Assembly: GCF_048323755.1 (NCBI RefSeq) | Contig: NZ_JBLWFS010000004.1 | Location: 234,623 to 298,622 of the forward strand | Length of the DNA stretch: 64,000 nt | Direction: 5' to 3' | From: Alkalihalobacterium sp048323755 | Lineage (GTDB): Bacteria; Bacillota; Bacilli; Bacillales; Bacillaceae_F | In this document: one piece after another, positions 34,244-43,589 of the stretch | Layout of the letters: each line of letters starts with the position of its first letter | Position numbering within the stretch: the first letter of the stretch is position 1 | Translations under genes and position numbers: made by a program | The notes under the pieces: model-generated | The model's database searches: none | Seen by the model: only the letters and a program-made list of their open reading frames with translations | Told to the model about the DNA's origin: nothing

Positions 34244-35414
34244 ACTCATTCCTTTTCTTCATTTTAGTATAGAAGTTCTATTGCTTTATTTAATTATACT
34301 ACCCCTCTACATCATTCACGGTGAATATCCGCCGTTGACTTATGCTGTCTTTATGACAATAGCTGTTGTTACTTACATACTTGTGTTGTTCAAAACAAAA
34401 AATAAAAAGTTAGGGATACTTTGTATTCCGCTTGTTTCCATACTAGCAATTGTCTTCGGGTTTCATTATATATTGGCTTTTTTACTAGCGACCTATATAT
34501 TTTGGCGAGTTCTTTCCGTCGTAGAAGAAACGAGTGAGTCATGGAATATCTTTTTAAGTACGTTTGTCATTGGATTACTTTATTTCTTACACTTTTTTTC
34601 GTTGGAAAATAGAGATGTTTTTATCCTAATCATTGTCATTCAATTTCTCTTAGTGGTTTCAATTAAGTTATTTAAGTTCTCTTTTGAAAGTAAAGGAACA
34701 GATAGAAACACGACTGGGCGGGGGTACTGGCAGATTGGAGTTCTACTGCTTTTAGGAGGGGTAGCTGCTTTAGGATGGCTTGTATTCCCTGTATTAAACA
34801 TCATTTTATCTTTTATCATTCGAGCTATTGCCTATTTGTTCTATTTGATTGCCTACCCATTTTTTTATTTATTAAGCTTTTATGATCCTAATATGATCGA
34901 ACAAGAAGGAGAAGCAGGAAGTAGTGAAATGGCAGATCCTCTAGAGGAAATAAGAGAGTTTCCTATTTATGATTTAGCTTCAATTATTGGAAATATCGTT
35001 ATAGCACTTGTTGGGATTGGACTTGTCGTTTGGGTCATTTCTATAATCGTTAAGAAAAAGTTACGACCAATAGTGCAAGAGGGTTCGAACACTTTGGTAG
35101 TTGACAGTTTAAAATTAGAAGGTAATAACCCATCTAACCGATTTTGGCGACGAAAAAAGCCCAAAAACGAAATTAGACGAATGCTATTTGATTTAGACAG
35201 AATTCTTGCCAAAAAAGGAATGGAAAGAAAACCGGGACAAACGATTGAAGAATGGTTTCATCCAATTGACGTAGATAAAGATATTAAAAAGGTCATAACT
35301 TCAACCTACGAACAAGTAAGGTACGGTCATAACGAGATTTCTAAGGAACAAGTAAAAGAATACCGCAGGGCAATTAAAGAGTTTCGACAACAAATTTTAA
35401 AAGAAAAAGAATAG
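34224..35414 (+). CDS. DUF4129 membrane protein
   Basis: A 396-residue protein with about eight hydrophobic segments in the first 270 residues and a cytosolic C-terminal DUF4129 domain (LDRILAKKGMERKPGQTIEEW...STYEQVRYGHNEIS). Many relatives carry a transglutaminase-like core before this domain; here it is missing, so the protein is a shortened form. GGGGGTGA before the ATG lies in the upstream gene, which it overlaps by 20 bases. Confidence 0.85.
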   Translation: MKLKERKLIPFLHFSIEVLLLYLIILPLYIIHGEYPPLTYAVFMTIAVVTYILVLFKTKNKKLGILCIPLVSILAIVFGFHYILAFLLATYIFWRVLSVVEETSESWNIFLSTFVIGLLYFLHFFSLENRDVFILIIVIQFLLVVSIKLFKFSFESKGTDRNTTGRGYWQIGVLLLLGGVAALGWLVFPVLNIILSFIIRAIAYLFYLIAYPFFYLLSFYDPNMIEQEGEAGSSEMADPLEEIREFPIYDLASIIGNIVIALVGIGLVVWVISIIVKKKLRPIVQEGSNTLVVDSLKLEGNNPSNRFWRRKKPKNEIRRMLFDLDRILAKKGMERKPGQTIEEWFHPIDVDKDIKKVITSTYEQVRYGHNEISKEQVKEYRRAIKEFRQQILKEKE

Positions 35415-35431
35415 AAAAAGCCATTAACTCA

Positions 35432-35466
35432 AAGAAAAACCGTCTTAACAAAAGACGGTTTTCTTA
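35432..35466 (+). terminator. terminator of the MoxR operon
   Basis: AAAACCGTCTT pairs with AAGACGGTTTT around a four-base loop, followed by CTTAAT. Confidence 0.85.
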
Positions 35467-35919
35467 ATGAATAACTAGAATTATTAGTCTTCTAAAGTAG
35501 AAGGTACGAGGTCGTAACAACGCTTAAAAAGAAGGCTTAAAATCAGTAGTCGATGAGTTGGGCTTAAACGGGTTTTCGAGTGTGTTTGTTTTTAATAATG
35601 AACGCAAGCTCCTAAAGGTAATTTTAGAATGTAGTATTACCATATAAATGGAGATAAGGTTCTAAAGGCCATTAGATGTTGCTATTTTTCCATATTGGGG
35701 TGTCTCAATGTTTCTGTATTGGAGCAATGCCTAGTCACCCCAACACCCGTTTTCTTACGTACATTTATGAAAACCTACATTTTAAAATTTCTCGCTTAGT
35801 TTTTTCAGAATTGTTTCTTTTTTGGTCTGTATGTTATATAATAAGTTCATAATGTTATATAACAGTTGAAAGCTGTTGGACTAAATGTACAATGTGATCA
35901 TATGAAGGAGGCAATAAAT
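35467..35919. promoter_or_regulatory. malate synthase upstream region with structured leader and tandem motif
   Basis: TTGGGGTG (35695-35702) pairs with CACCCCAA (35736-35743), enclosing a CTCAAT/ATTGGAG hairpin. Further right, ATGTTATATAA occurs at 35831-35841 and again at 35852-35862, exactly 21 bases apart; the first includes a TATAAT (35837-35842), the second is part of the palindrome GTTATATAAC. The pair looks like a promoter with operator half-sites on one face of the helix. No gene is supported in this stretch. Confidence 0.45.
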
Positions 35920-38100
35920 ATGAAAGACTATTTAAAAGTAGGAAATCTTCAAGTAGCTTCAGTGCTTTATGACTTTATTAACTCTGAAGCGCTTCCAGGA
36001 AGTGGGATTACTAGTGAGCAATTTTGGTCAAATTTAGAAACGTTAATTACTGAATTAGCTCCAGAAAACAAGGAGTTATTAGGACGCCGTGAGGAATTAC
36101 AATCAGCAATTAGTACATGGCATAAAGAAAATAAAGACTTTTCGTTTGATGCATATAAATCATTTTTACTAGAGATCGGCTATCTTGAAACTGAAGTAGG
36201 AGATTTCGAGATTACAACGCAAAACGTTGATGATGAAATCGCTCTTCAAGCGGGGCCACAACTAGTTGTACCAGTTAATAATGCAAGATATGCATTAAAT
36301 GCAGCAAATGCACGTTGGGGCAGCCTATATGATGCACTATATGGAACCGATGTTATTTCTGAAGAAAATGGCGCTGAGAAAGGAAAGGGATATAACCCAG
36401 TTCGTGGTGAAAAAGTTATTTCATTTGCTAAAGACTTTCTTGACCAATCAGCACCATTAGTAGATGCATCTCATAAAGATGTTGAGAATTATTCAATTAA
36501 GAATAATAAATTAGTTGTTTTACATAGTGGTGGAAAAACATCTGAACTTCAAGATCAGACAAAGTTAGTAGGTTATCAGGGACATCCTGAAGATCCATCA
36601 ACTATTTTATTAAAGAATAATGGTTTGCACTTTGAAATCCAAATTGATCGTGATCATCCAATTGGTAAGTCTGATCAAGCAGGTGTAAAAGATGTCCTAA
36701 TGGAATCGGCACTTACAACGATTATGGATTGTGAAGACTCTGTAGCTGCAGTAGATGCAGAAGATAAAGTTGAAGTGTATCGTAACTGGTTAGGACTAAT
36801 GAAAGGTAACTTATCTGCCACATTTGCAAAAGGAAAACAAACGGTTACTCGAGAGCTTAATTCAGATCGTACGTATACAGCTCTTTCTGGAGCCACATTA
36901 ACATTGCGTGGACGTTCGCTTATGTTCGTTCGTAACGTAGGTCATCTAATGACAAACAACGCAGTACTTGATGCGAATGGTCAAGAAGTTCCAGAAGGTA
37001 TTTTAGATGGCTTGGTTACTAGTTTAATAGCAAAGCATGATCTAATAAAAAATAGTAAAGTAGCTAATTCAACCAAAGGTTCAATTTATATCGTTAAACC
37101 AAAAATGCATGGTTCTAAAGAAGTTGCATTCTCTAACAAACTATTCAACCGTGTAGAAGATTTACTTGGTCTTGAGCGACATACATTAAAAATTGGGGTT
37201 ATGGATGAAGAACGTCGTACATCTCTAAACTTAAAAAACTGTATTAATGAAGTAAAAGAACGAGTTGTTTTTATTAATACAGGTTTCCTTGATCGTACAG
37301 GGGATGAAATGCATACATCGATGGAAGCTGGTCCAATGATTCGTAAAAACGATATGAAGTCATCGACGTGGTTACAATCGTATGAGAAGTCAAATGTAAA
37401 TGTCGGTCTTGCGTGTGGTTTACAAGGACGTGCGCAAATTGGTAAAGGTATGTGGGCAATGCCAGATCTAATGGCAGAAATGTTAACGCAAAAAGGTGGT
37501 CAACTAAAAGCGGGTGCTAATACTGCATGGGTACCGTCACCGACTGCTGCAACATTACACGCACTTCATTACCACCAAGTTGAAGTGACTTCTATTCAAG
37601 ATGAGTTAAAAAATAGCATAACAAATTTACAGGATCAAATTTTACAAATTCCTGTAGAGTCTAATCCACAGTGGAGTGCTGAAGAAGTTCAAAAAGAACT
37701 TGATAATAATGCGCAAGGTATTTTAGGTTATGTTGTACGTTGGGTAGAGCACGGCGTCGGTTGTTCGAAAGTTCCTGACATTAATAATGTTGGATTAATG
37801 GAAGACCGTGCGACATTACGCATTTCAAGTCAGCACGTGACGAACTGGCTTCACCACGGCATTTGTACAGAAGAACAAGTATTAGAAACAATGAAGCGTA
37901 TGGCTGCAGTTGTGGATGAGCAAAATGCAGGAGATGCAGAGTATCGTCCAATGGCACCTGATTTCGATAACTCGGTTGCATTCCAAGCAGCATGCGAGCT
38001 TGTGTTTAAAGGAATTGAGCAACCAAGTGGTTATACAGAGCCAATCCTGCACCGTCGTCGTATTGAAGCGAAAGCAAAATTTGCTACACAAACCAAATAA
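35920..38100 (+). CDS. glcB: malate synthase G
   Basis: A 726-residue single-chain malate synthase, which condenses glyoxylate with acetyl-CoA to malate. Key segments are TTIMDCEDSVAAVDAEDKVEVYRNW (catalytic acidic site, here given as MDCEDSVAAVD), NVGHLMTN, MDEERRTSLNLK and NVGLMEDRATLRISSQHVTN with the family's catalytic Asp. Length matches the G isoform (about 725), not the 530-residue A form seen in many bacilli. AAGGAGGCA precedes ATG 35920; an upstream in-frame start at 35866 lies in the operator-like region. The partner isocitrate lyase is at 57984-59276. Confidence 0.96.
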   Translation: MKDYLKVGNLQVASVLYDFINSEALPGSGITSEQFWSNLETLITELAPENKELLGRREELQSAISTWHKENKDFSFDAYKSFLLEIGYLETEVGDFEITTQNVDDEIALQAGPQLVVPVNNARYALNAANARWGSLYDALYGTDVISEENGAEKGKGYNPVRGEKVISFAKDFLDQSAPLVDASHKDVENYSIKNNKLVVLHSGGKTSELQDQTKLVGYQGHPEDPSTILLKNNGLHFEIQIDRDHPIGKSDQAGVKDVLMESALTTIMDCEDSVAAVDAEDKVEVYRNWLGLMKGNLSATFAKGKQTVTRELNSDRTYTALSGATLTLRGRSLMFVRNVGHLMTNNAVLDANGQEVPEGILDGLVTSLIAKHDLIKNSKVANSTKGSIYIVKPKMHGSKEVAFSNKLFNRVEDLLGLERHTLKIGVMDEERRTSLNLKNCINEVKERVVFINTGFLDRTGDEMHTSMEAGPMIRKNDMKSSTWLQSYEKSNVNVGLACGLQGRAQIGKGMWAMPDLMAEMLTQKGGQLKAGANTAWVPSPTAATLHALHYHQVEVTSIQDELKNSITNLQDQILQIPVESNPQWSAEEVQKELDNNAQGILGYVVRWVEHGVGCSKVPDINNVGLMEDRATLRISSQHVTNWLHHGICTEEQVLETMKRMAAVVDEQNAGDAEYRPMAPDFDNSVAFQAACELVFKGIEQPSGYTEPILHRRRIEAKAKFATQTK

Positions 38101-38114
38101 GTCATAAGCAAAGT

Positions 38115-38153
38115 AGTGTGGCCGTAGTTCGTATGCGGTCACACTGTTTTTTT
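38115..38153 (+). terminator. terminator of malate synthase gene
   Basis: AGTGTG-CCG pairs with CGG-CACACT and is followed by seven T. Confidence 0.85.
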
Positions 38154-38351
38154 GCACGTTAAGAAACAATAAATTGCCAGCAAAGAAGTACATTCGACGT
38201 AGTAAAACAATTTGAGGCATTAAGTAAAAGTAACAATAGACCGCTGTCTTCGCTTAAAGGCTCGCCAATCGGCTAGTTTTCTATATATAATAACAATAAG
38301 GACCAATCGAACTTAGTGTATCAAGCTGAGAGTACATAAGGAGTGTTTTGT

Positions 38352-39542
38352 TTGGTAGAACGATTATATTACCGTGATGCGTATTTTCAATCATTTACAG
38401 CACAGCTTATAAAGCAACAAAAAGATGAGACAGGAAACTTATATGCCGTCTTAACTGAAACTGCATTTTATCCTACAGGCGGGGGACAACCACATGATGT
38501 CGGAACGATAAATGATGTACCTGTTATAAATGTTGAAGAAATCGATGGGGCAGTTCGTCATTACATAAAAAAGCCTTTAGATGGTGATGAAGTTTTCGGC
38601 GTCATTAACTGGCAGCGTCGTTTTGATCATATGCAGCAACATTTGGGCCAACATATTTTATCTGCTTGTTTTGAAGAGTTGTTTAATATGTCAACCGTAA
38701 GCTTTCATCTAGGTACAGAATTTGTCACGATTGATTTAGATATTGATCAACTTACAGAAGAACAAGTTATTGAAGTGGAGTCTCTAGCTAATCAAGTCAT
38801 TCTTGAAAATAGATCTGTTGAAACAAAATGGGTAACTGAATCGGAGTTAAGGCAATACCCATTACGGAAAGTACCAACCATTCAAAATGATATTCGCCTT
38901 GTCATTATACCTGAATTGGATTATAACGGGTGTGGTGGAACCCATCCGAAAACAACAGGAGAAGTGAGAGCGATCCAAATCTTAAATTGGGAACGTCAAA
39001 AAAAGAAGATTAGAGTTCAGTTTGTGTGTGGAGAGCGCGTATTGAGGCAGTTTCGAGCGAAGCATAAAGTCGTTAGCCAGTTAACTCAGTTGCTGAGTAC
39101 ACCTGAACAAGACATGGTATCCGCTGTCAATCGTTTACTCGACCATGAAAAAGACCTTCAAAAAACGTTAGAGGAAACCCGTGAACAACTATTACAGTAT
39201 GAGATTAGGGAACTTCAGGAGAAGACTAACCTTCAAAATGGGATACCTATTTTAACGAGAGTTTTTCAAAATCGCACCATTCAAGAGTTACAAAAGCTAG
39301 TTCGACTTCTAATTTCTGAAAGAAATGATATTAATGTGTTCCTAGTTGCAGAAAATGAAGACAAGCTTCAATTCGTATTTGGCCGTGGAGATGATAGTGA
39401 ATTAAGTATGAATAACATAGTTAGACAGACGTTACCATTAGTGAATGGTAAAGGCGGTGGAAATGAAGCATTAGCTCAGGGTGGCGGTGAAGCCGTAATA
39501 ACGGGTCAACAATTACTAAATAAAGTGGTCGAACTGTTATAA
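38352..39542 (+). CDS. alanyl-tRNA editing protein (AlaX-L type, with DHHA1 domain)
   Basis: A 396-residue trans-editing hydrolase that removes serine or glycine from mischarged tRNA-Ala. The N-terminal part has TAFYPTGGGQPHD; the zinc site comprises HLGQH in QQHLGQHILS and CGGTHP; a coiled-coil stretch (about 250-290) leads to a C-terminal DHHA1 domain with VNGKGGGNEALAQGGGE. It equals an AlaRS lacking the catalytic core. TTG 38352 has AAGGAG eight bases upstream, whereas the GTG at 38343 overlaps the site. Confidence 0.93.
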   Translation: MVERLYYRDAYFQSFTAQLIKQQKDETGNLYAVLTETAFYPTGGGQPHDVGTINDVPVINVEEIDGAVRHYIKKPLDGDEVFGVINWQRRFDHMQQHLGQHILSACFEELFNMSTVSFHLGTEFVTIDLDIDQLTEEQVIEVESLANQVILENRSVETKWVTESELRQYPLRKVPTIQNDIRLVIIPELDYNGCGGTHPKTTGEVRAIQILNWERQKKKIRVQFVCGERVLRQFRAKHKVVSQLTQLLSTPEQDMVSAVNRLLDHEKDLQKTLEETREQLLQYEIRELQEKTNLQNGIPILTRVFQNRTIQELQKLVRLLISERNDINVFLVAENEDKLQFVFGRGDDSELSMNNIVRQTLPLVNGKGGGNEALAQGGGEAVITGQQLLNKVVELL

Positions 39543-39625
39543 TAAATCGTTGAAGTAAAACTTGAACAACACGTGCCCTTATTGTACGATCAAAGTATTA
39601 AATGAGCGAATGAATGGGGATCAAT

Positions 39626-40066
39626 ATGGACTATCGAAAGTACGTTTTGCAAGAATCGATTGGATATAGAATTGCTAACACTGGTCGACTCGTTATTAAT
39701 CGATTAAATAAAAATTTTAAAGATAACGATTATCCTGTTACACATGACCAGTGGTCGATTATGATCCGCTTATGGGAAGAAGATGGAATGACACAACAAC
39801 AACTTGCGAAATTAACCGGTAAAGATCAACCGAGTGTATCAAGGTTGATAAATAACCTGGTAAAGCGAGGATTAGTTAAACGAGTGCAACACCCTGTTGA
39901 TGGAAGAACCAACCTGATCTTTCTAACTTCTGAAGGGAAAAAGATGCAAATTGGTCTCATCAAGCAAGCACAAAAAACGATTGAACAAATTTCAGAAGGA
40001 ATACCGAAAGATGATTTGGATGTCTTTTTACGTGTACTCGATAAAATTAATAATAACTTACAATAG
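39626..40066 (+). CDS. MarR family transcriptional regulator
   Basis: A 146-residue winged-helix regulator: the recognition part reads DGMTQQQLAKLTGKDQPSVSRLINNLVKRGLV, followed by the wing RVQHPVDGRTNLIFLT. ATG 39626 is preferred because GGGG lies six bases upstream; an ATG four codons earlier has poorer spacing. It is followed by a terminator and lies alone after the AlaX gene, so its targets cannot be inferred from position. Confidence 0.88.
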   Translation: MDYRKYVLQESIGYRIANTGRLVINRLNKNFKDNDYPVTHDQWSIMIRLWEEDGMTQQQLAKLTGKDQPSVSRLINNLVKRGLVKRVQHPVDGRTNLIFLTSEGKKMQIGLIKQAQKTIEQISEGIPKDDLDVFLRVLDKINNNLQ

Positions 40067-40082
40067 CTGAAAAAATGCTGGT

Positions 40083-40128
40083 GAAACACATGAGACTCTC
40101 AAATGAGAACTTATGTGTTTTTTGTTAA
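40083..40128 (+). terminator. terminator of MarR gene
   Basis: AAACACAT pairs with ATGTGTTT, with an internal CTC/GAG extension, followed by TTTT. Confidence 0.8.
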
Positions 40129-40149
40129 TGGTTGTTTTATTTTCAAAAC

Positions 40150-40230
40150 CTTCACGCTTTGCGTGGAGAACCAAGCATCCGCTTGGCTAACGATCCAAAA
40201 GCAAATAGCAACAATCTTTGAAAAGAGAGC
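40150..40230. repeat. dispersed structured repeat, copy R3
   Basis: Two hairpins in a row, CTTCACGC-TTT-GCGTGGAG and CCAAGC-ATCC-GCTTGG, are followed by CGATCCAAAAGC and a diverged AATAGCAACAATCTTTGAAA tail. The order of the two hairpins is swapped relative to copy R4. Confidence 0.75.
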
Positions 40231-40425
40231 CTTGTTAATTGAATAAATATAGCATGAAAAAAAAGAAAATCTAAAAAAAGCTAGTTTCCAAAGTAAATCA
40301 CGGTCTTACTACACTACAAATTAGAGTTGTCTAAATCTGTAAAAAAATGATAAAAATAAGTATGACAGTCTGTGATAAAAGTCTGATAGAATAAAGAAAA
40401 CAAATGAATAGTAGAGGAAATGTTT

Positions 40426-42102
40426 ATGAAAAAATTGATCTTTTCAAGTCTTACAGTTTTCACTATTGTTTTATCAGCATGTATTCTCTTCTATTTCCTT
40501 ACATATGAAAAAAGTGAGGCGACTCTGGCATTGATGGATGAAACGCATCGTATGAATGCCCATACTTTGAAGGAAAAAGAGAATCTTGAAAAAGCAATAT
40601 ATTCAGAGAGCCGTTTTAAGAAACCTTTTGAATATCCAGTATTAATGGATATACCCCATTATGATCACCATAATATTAGTTATAACCTATCGGGGCCCAA
40701 TCAAAAGACGACATTTCATAACGAAGCAACGCCAATGACTTTTCCAGAGACTTACTCAGAAATTAAAGGTGTCTTAACATTTAGGGGGAATCATTTAAGA
40801 GATTCTCCAACATTCGGCAATGTCAGTGAAGGTCTATCTTTTTTAGATATTAGTTGGAACTTCCAAACATCTTCAAGTCCAAATTGGGGAGGCGGTACTG
40901 GTTGGACTGGCCAACCTGTAGTGATCCAGTGGGAAGATGACGTCAAACAAGTGATGAATTTATCGCAACCGTTTAAGGAAAGAGAAGGATTTGTAGAAGT
41001 CATTCAAGGCTCTTTAGATGGTCAGGTTTATTTTCTAGACCTCGAAACAGGGGAGCCAACTAGAAAACCGATAAATGTTCGTAACCCAATTAAAGGAAGT
41101 GTTTCTGTTGATCCTAGAGGTTATCCTCTTCTTTATGTTGGGCACGGCATCCCTCAATCTGGGAAAATAGGATTTTCGATTTATAGTTTAATAGATGGAG
41201 AATTACTTCACTTTATACCTGGGATCGATCCATTTGCATATAGAAACTGGGGAGCGTTTGATAGTTCTGCTGTCGTTAACCGTATGACGGATACGCTTTA
41301 TGTTGGTGGAGAAAATGGTTTGTTCTATTCTTTGAAGTTGCATACGAATTTCGATAGGCAGAATGGAAAAATTTCAATTCAGCCAGAAACGATAAAGCTA
41401 AGATATAAAGTCAGTGGAAATCAATATCAAGGAATTGAAAATTCTTTAGCCATATATAGAAATCTAGCTTTTTTTGCTGATAATGGCGGTAGTGTTGTAG
41501 CAATGGACTTAACAAAGAATAAACCAGTATGGGCATTAGGTCGTTCGGATGATACTGATGCAACGATTGTCCTCGAAATTGAAGATGAAGTTCCGTACTT
41601 ATATACAGGAACAGAGGTTGATAAACAAGGTCATAACGGAAAAGCGATGCTTAGAAAAATAAATGGAATTTCAGGAGAGGTAGTTTGGCAGAAAGACTAT
41701 GCAGCATTTTTCCTGGACGGTGTGAATGGCGGCTTATTAGCTACGCCGATTATGGGGAAAAAGGATATTGAAGACCTCGTTATTTTTACAGTTGCCCGTT
41801 ATAAAACGATGAATAGTGGTGTCATGGTTGCTCTAGATAAGCAAACAGGTAAAGAAGTTTGGCGCTGGGAAATGGAAAATTACGCTTGGTCATCTCCCGT
41901 TGATGTTTATAGTAAGTCAGGAACGTCATATATTGTACAGGCTGATTCTGTAGGGAACCTGCATCTACTAAAAGGCGCAACAGGTGAATTGATTAGTAAA
42001 ATTAATGTGGGGTCTAATATTGAAGCGTCACCGGCAGTTTTCCATGACACATTAGTCGTTGCTTCTCGAGGTGGGCAAATTTATGGTATCCAATTAAAAT
42101 AG
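40426..42102 (+). CDS. exported PQQ-like beta-propeller protein
   Basis: A 558-residue protein with an N-terminal hydrophobic segment (about residues 3-28). It contains LSAC, which fits a lipobox, but the hydrophobic stretch continues beyond it, so it may be a signal anchor. The rest is a beta-propeller of PQQ/BamB-like blades: VYFLDLETGEP, LYVGGENGLFYSL, VVAMDLTKNKPVWALG, VMVALDKQTGKEVWRWE and NLHLLKGATGELISKINVGSNIEASPAV (cited in parts). It probably lies on the outer face of the membrane. The enzymatic or scaffold role is unknown; PQQ binding is not required by this fold. A terminator follows directly. Confidence 0.8.
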   Translation: MKKLIFSSLTVFTIVLSACILFYFLTYEKSEATLALMDETHRMNAHTLKEKENLEKAIYSESRFKKPFEYPVLMDIPHYDHHNISYNLSGPNQKTTFHNEATPMTFPETYSEIKGVLTFRGNHLRDSPTFGNVSEGLSFLDISWNFQTSSSPNWGGGTGWTGQPVVIQWEDDVKQVMNLSQPFKEREGFVEVIQGSLDGQVYFLDLETGEPTRKPINVRNPIKGSVSVDPRGYPLLYVGHGIPQSGKIGFSIYSLIDGELLHFIPGIDPFAYRNWGAFDSSAVVNRMTDTLYVGGENGLFYSLKLHTNFDRQNGKISIQPETIKLRYKVSGNQYQGIENSLAIYRNLAFFADNGGSVVAMDLTKNKPVWALGRSDDTDATIVLEIEDEVPYLYTGTEVDKQGHNGKAMLRKINGISGEVVWQKDYAAFFLDGVNGGLLATPIMGKKDIEDLVIFTVARYKTMNSGVMVALDKQTGKEVWRWEMENYAWSSPVDVYSKSGTSYIVQADSVGNLHLLKGATGELISKINVGSNIEASPAVFHDTLVVASRGGQIYGIQLK

Positions 42103-42110
42103 GCAGTAGA

Positions 42111-42148
42111 AAACATCGTGAAAGTTCTTCTTTCACGATGTTTTTTTA
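42111..42148 (+). terminator. terminator of the beta-propeller gene
   Basis: A perfect 13-base stem, AACATCGTGAAAG with CTTTCACGATGTT, and a five-base loop, followed by seven T in total. Confidence 0.92.
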
Positions 42149-42169
42149 GAGATAGGAAAGTATAAAATT

Positions 42170-42240
42170 CAAAGATGTCTAGCTCCAGTGCACAGCGAGA
42201 CGTCGCTAAATGGACGCTTGCGCTTTGCTTGGTTCTATTA
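42170..42240. repeat. short copy of a GC-richer dispersed repeat
   Basis: GATGTCTAGCTCCAGTGCAC with GCGAGACGTCGC and GCGCTTTGCTTGGTT resembles the TCTAGTTTCAGGCTCC units at 55607-55863. It is clearly richer in G+C than its surroundings. Confidence 0.5.
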
Positions 42241-42576
42241 TTTTATAAACCAAACTTTTGTAATCTTGTCGTTTTCCACTTCGTAGATTGCGATGGCATG
42301 AACATCAACTCCATTTGCTCTACCTGTTACATGTTCATGATCAATGACCATATTGTTATTGACCATTCGTGAAAGAAGGGCAGCGTGTTGGTTTGGGTTG
42401 GCTTGAAATAACTGGCCATAACGTTCTCTCATTTTTTCAATTCCCTTGTATATTAACGTTGAAGGAAATTCATAAATTTCCACATCTTCACTATAAACAG
42501 TTAAGAAGTCTTCGAGGTTCTGTCTGTTATAGGCATCCAATTGTGTTTGTGCTAACTTTTCTGCTATGTTTTCCAT
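42238..42576 (-). CDS. NTF2/SnoaL-like family protein
   Basis: A 112-residue protein with the cone-shaped NTF2-like fold: AQTQLDAYNRQNLEDFLTVYSEDVEIYEFPSTLIYKGIEKM is the typical N-terminal helix-turn region, and ENDKITKVWFIK closes it. Members are enzymes (isomerases, dehydratases) or binding proteins, so the activity is open. The ATG at 42576 is preceded by AGAGGAT; a longer frame reaching 42612 has no site. The 3' end just touches the dispersed repeat at 42170-42240. Confidence 0.8.
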   Translation of the reverse strand: MENIAEKLAQTQLDAYNRQNLEDFLTVYSEDVEIYEFPSTLIYKGIEKMRERYGQLFQANPNQHAALLSRMVNNNMVIDHEHVTGRANGVDVHAIAIYEVENDKITKVWFIK

Positions 42577-42621
42577 TACTAATCCTCTTTTCATGTTTAA
42601 ATTTATGTGCAACTTTGTTTA

Positions 42622-43383
42622 TTATCTCCGAATGAATACTCGATGCTCTTCTAATAAACTATTCTCATATGCTTTTGCAATACCCATGACTTGTATGGCA
42701 CTTTTTAATACAGTCTTGTACTTTAATGTTAGATGAAATTCTTCATCAAATGGAAATGAACTTAAGCTTATTTCATTATGGTTGATCCAGTTTGCTAAAA
42801 ATGGATGATTACTAGCTGTAAAAATTTCTGAGTTTCCGAACCCGTCAGCAAACCATGGATGTTCTCGGTTTTTTTCGACTCCAGGTTCATTTAAACAAAT
42901 ATACAACGATAGATCATCTGAAAGTTGCAGTAAGCGGAAATGTTCTAAAAGTAATTCATGATTAAGGTTTGTTATATCTTGTTTGATTTTTATTTGTCTC
43001 TTCCGTTCATTATTCAGAAATTGAACCGCACGTTCGTCAGTAGACTTCGAAAAGAACGAACAATAATGGAGACTACATAATAAACTTGCATAAGCATTGA
43101 CCTGTTCTATTTCATCTAGTCCAATCTTGTAAAAAGCCAGCTTCGGAATAAGGGGGAAATCTGAAAACGAGTAAGGTACTTGAGCTTGATCATTCCAAAT
43201 AGGAGTTTCGTCTAAACCGATCCAGCTCCGGTCATGCTCATAAGCAGCATAACTTACATCTTCAATGAACTGGTCGGATTGGAGCAATTCGGGTGAGAAG
43301 TGCTCAACGACTCTTCCTGAGAGAAAGGCGTGGTCATGTTGTTTAATCATAATAAATGCATCTTCAGTTTCTCTTATAATCAT
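42622..43383 (-). CDS. DUF3891 family protein
   Basis: A 253-residue protein of the DUF3891 family. It opens with MIIRETEDAFIMIKQHDHAFLSGRV, carries YEHDRSWIGLDETP, and has conserved His/Asp residues (HDHAFLSG, AYEHDRSW) that recall HD-type hydrolases, which suggests a metal-dependent activity that is not shown. There is no membrane segment. It probably shares a transcript with the NTF2-like gene 45 bases downstream. Confidence 0.8.
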   Translation of the reverse strand: MIIRETEDAFIMIKQHDHAFLSGRVVEHFSPELLQSDQFIEDVSYAAYEHDRSWIGLDETPIWNDQAQVPYSFSDFPLIPKLAFYKIGLDEIEQVNAYASLLCSLHYCSFFSKSTDERAVQFLNNERKRQIKIKQDITNLNHELLLEHFRLLQLSDDLSLYICLNEPGVEKNREHPWFADGFGNSEIFTASNHPFLANWINHNEISLSSFPFDEEFHLTLKYKTVLKSAIQVMGIAKAYENSLLEEHRVFIRR

Positions 43384-43589
43384 TACATCAACGCCCTTTC
43401 TAAAATGATACTTCCATTGTAACGATGTGAAGCTATTAGTTCAAAGAGAAAGTCCAAATTGTGGATATGACTTTATTCTCATTCACTTTTGAAAAGGCAT
43501 ATATAAATTAAAAACGGGTATGTTAACTGTAAGTAAAAAAGGTAAGTAATAACAATTTATAAACAAAAGTGCCATAAGGAGTTGGTGTC

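Larger units (their letters stand above)
40067..40425. other. intergenic region with terminator and repeat copy R3
   Basis: It holds the MarR terminator and a dispersed-repeat copy (40150-40230). The remaining bases up to the PQQ-propeller gene are AT-rich and contain its promoter, which I cannot fix. Confidence 0.5.

Noticed and set aside
38154..38351. T-box leader before the AlaX-type gene
   Set aside because: No T-box sequence, antiterminator or leader terminator was found.
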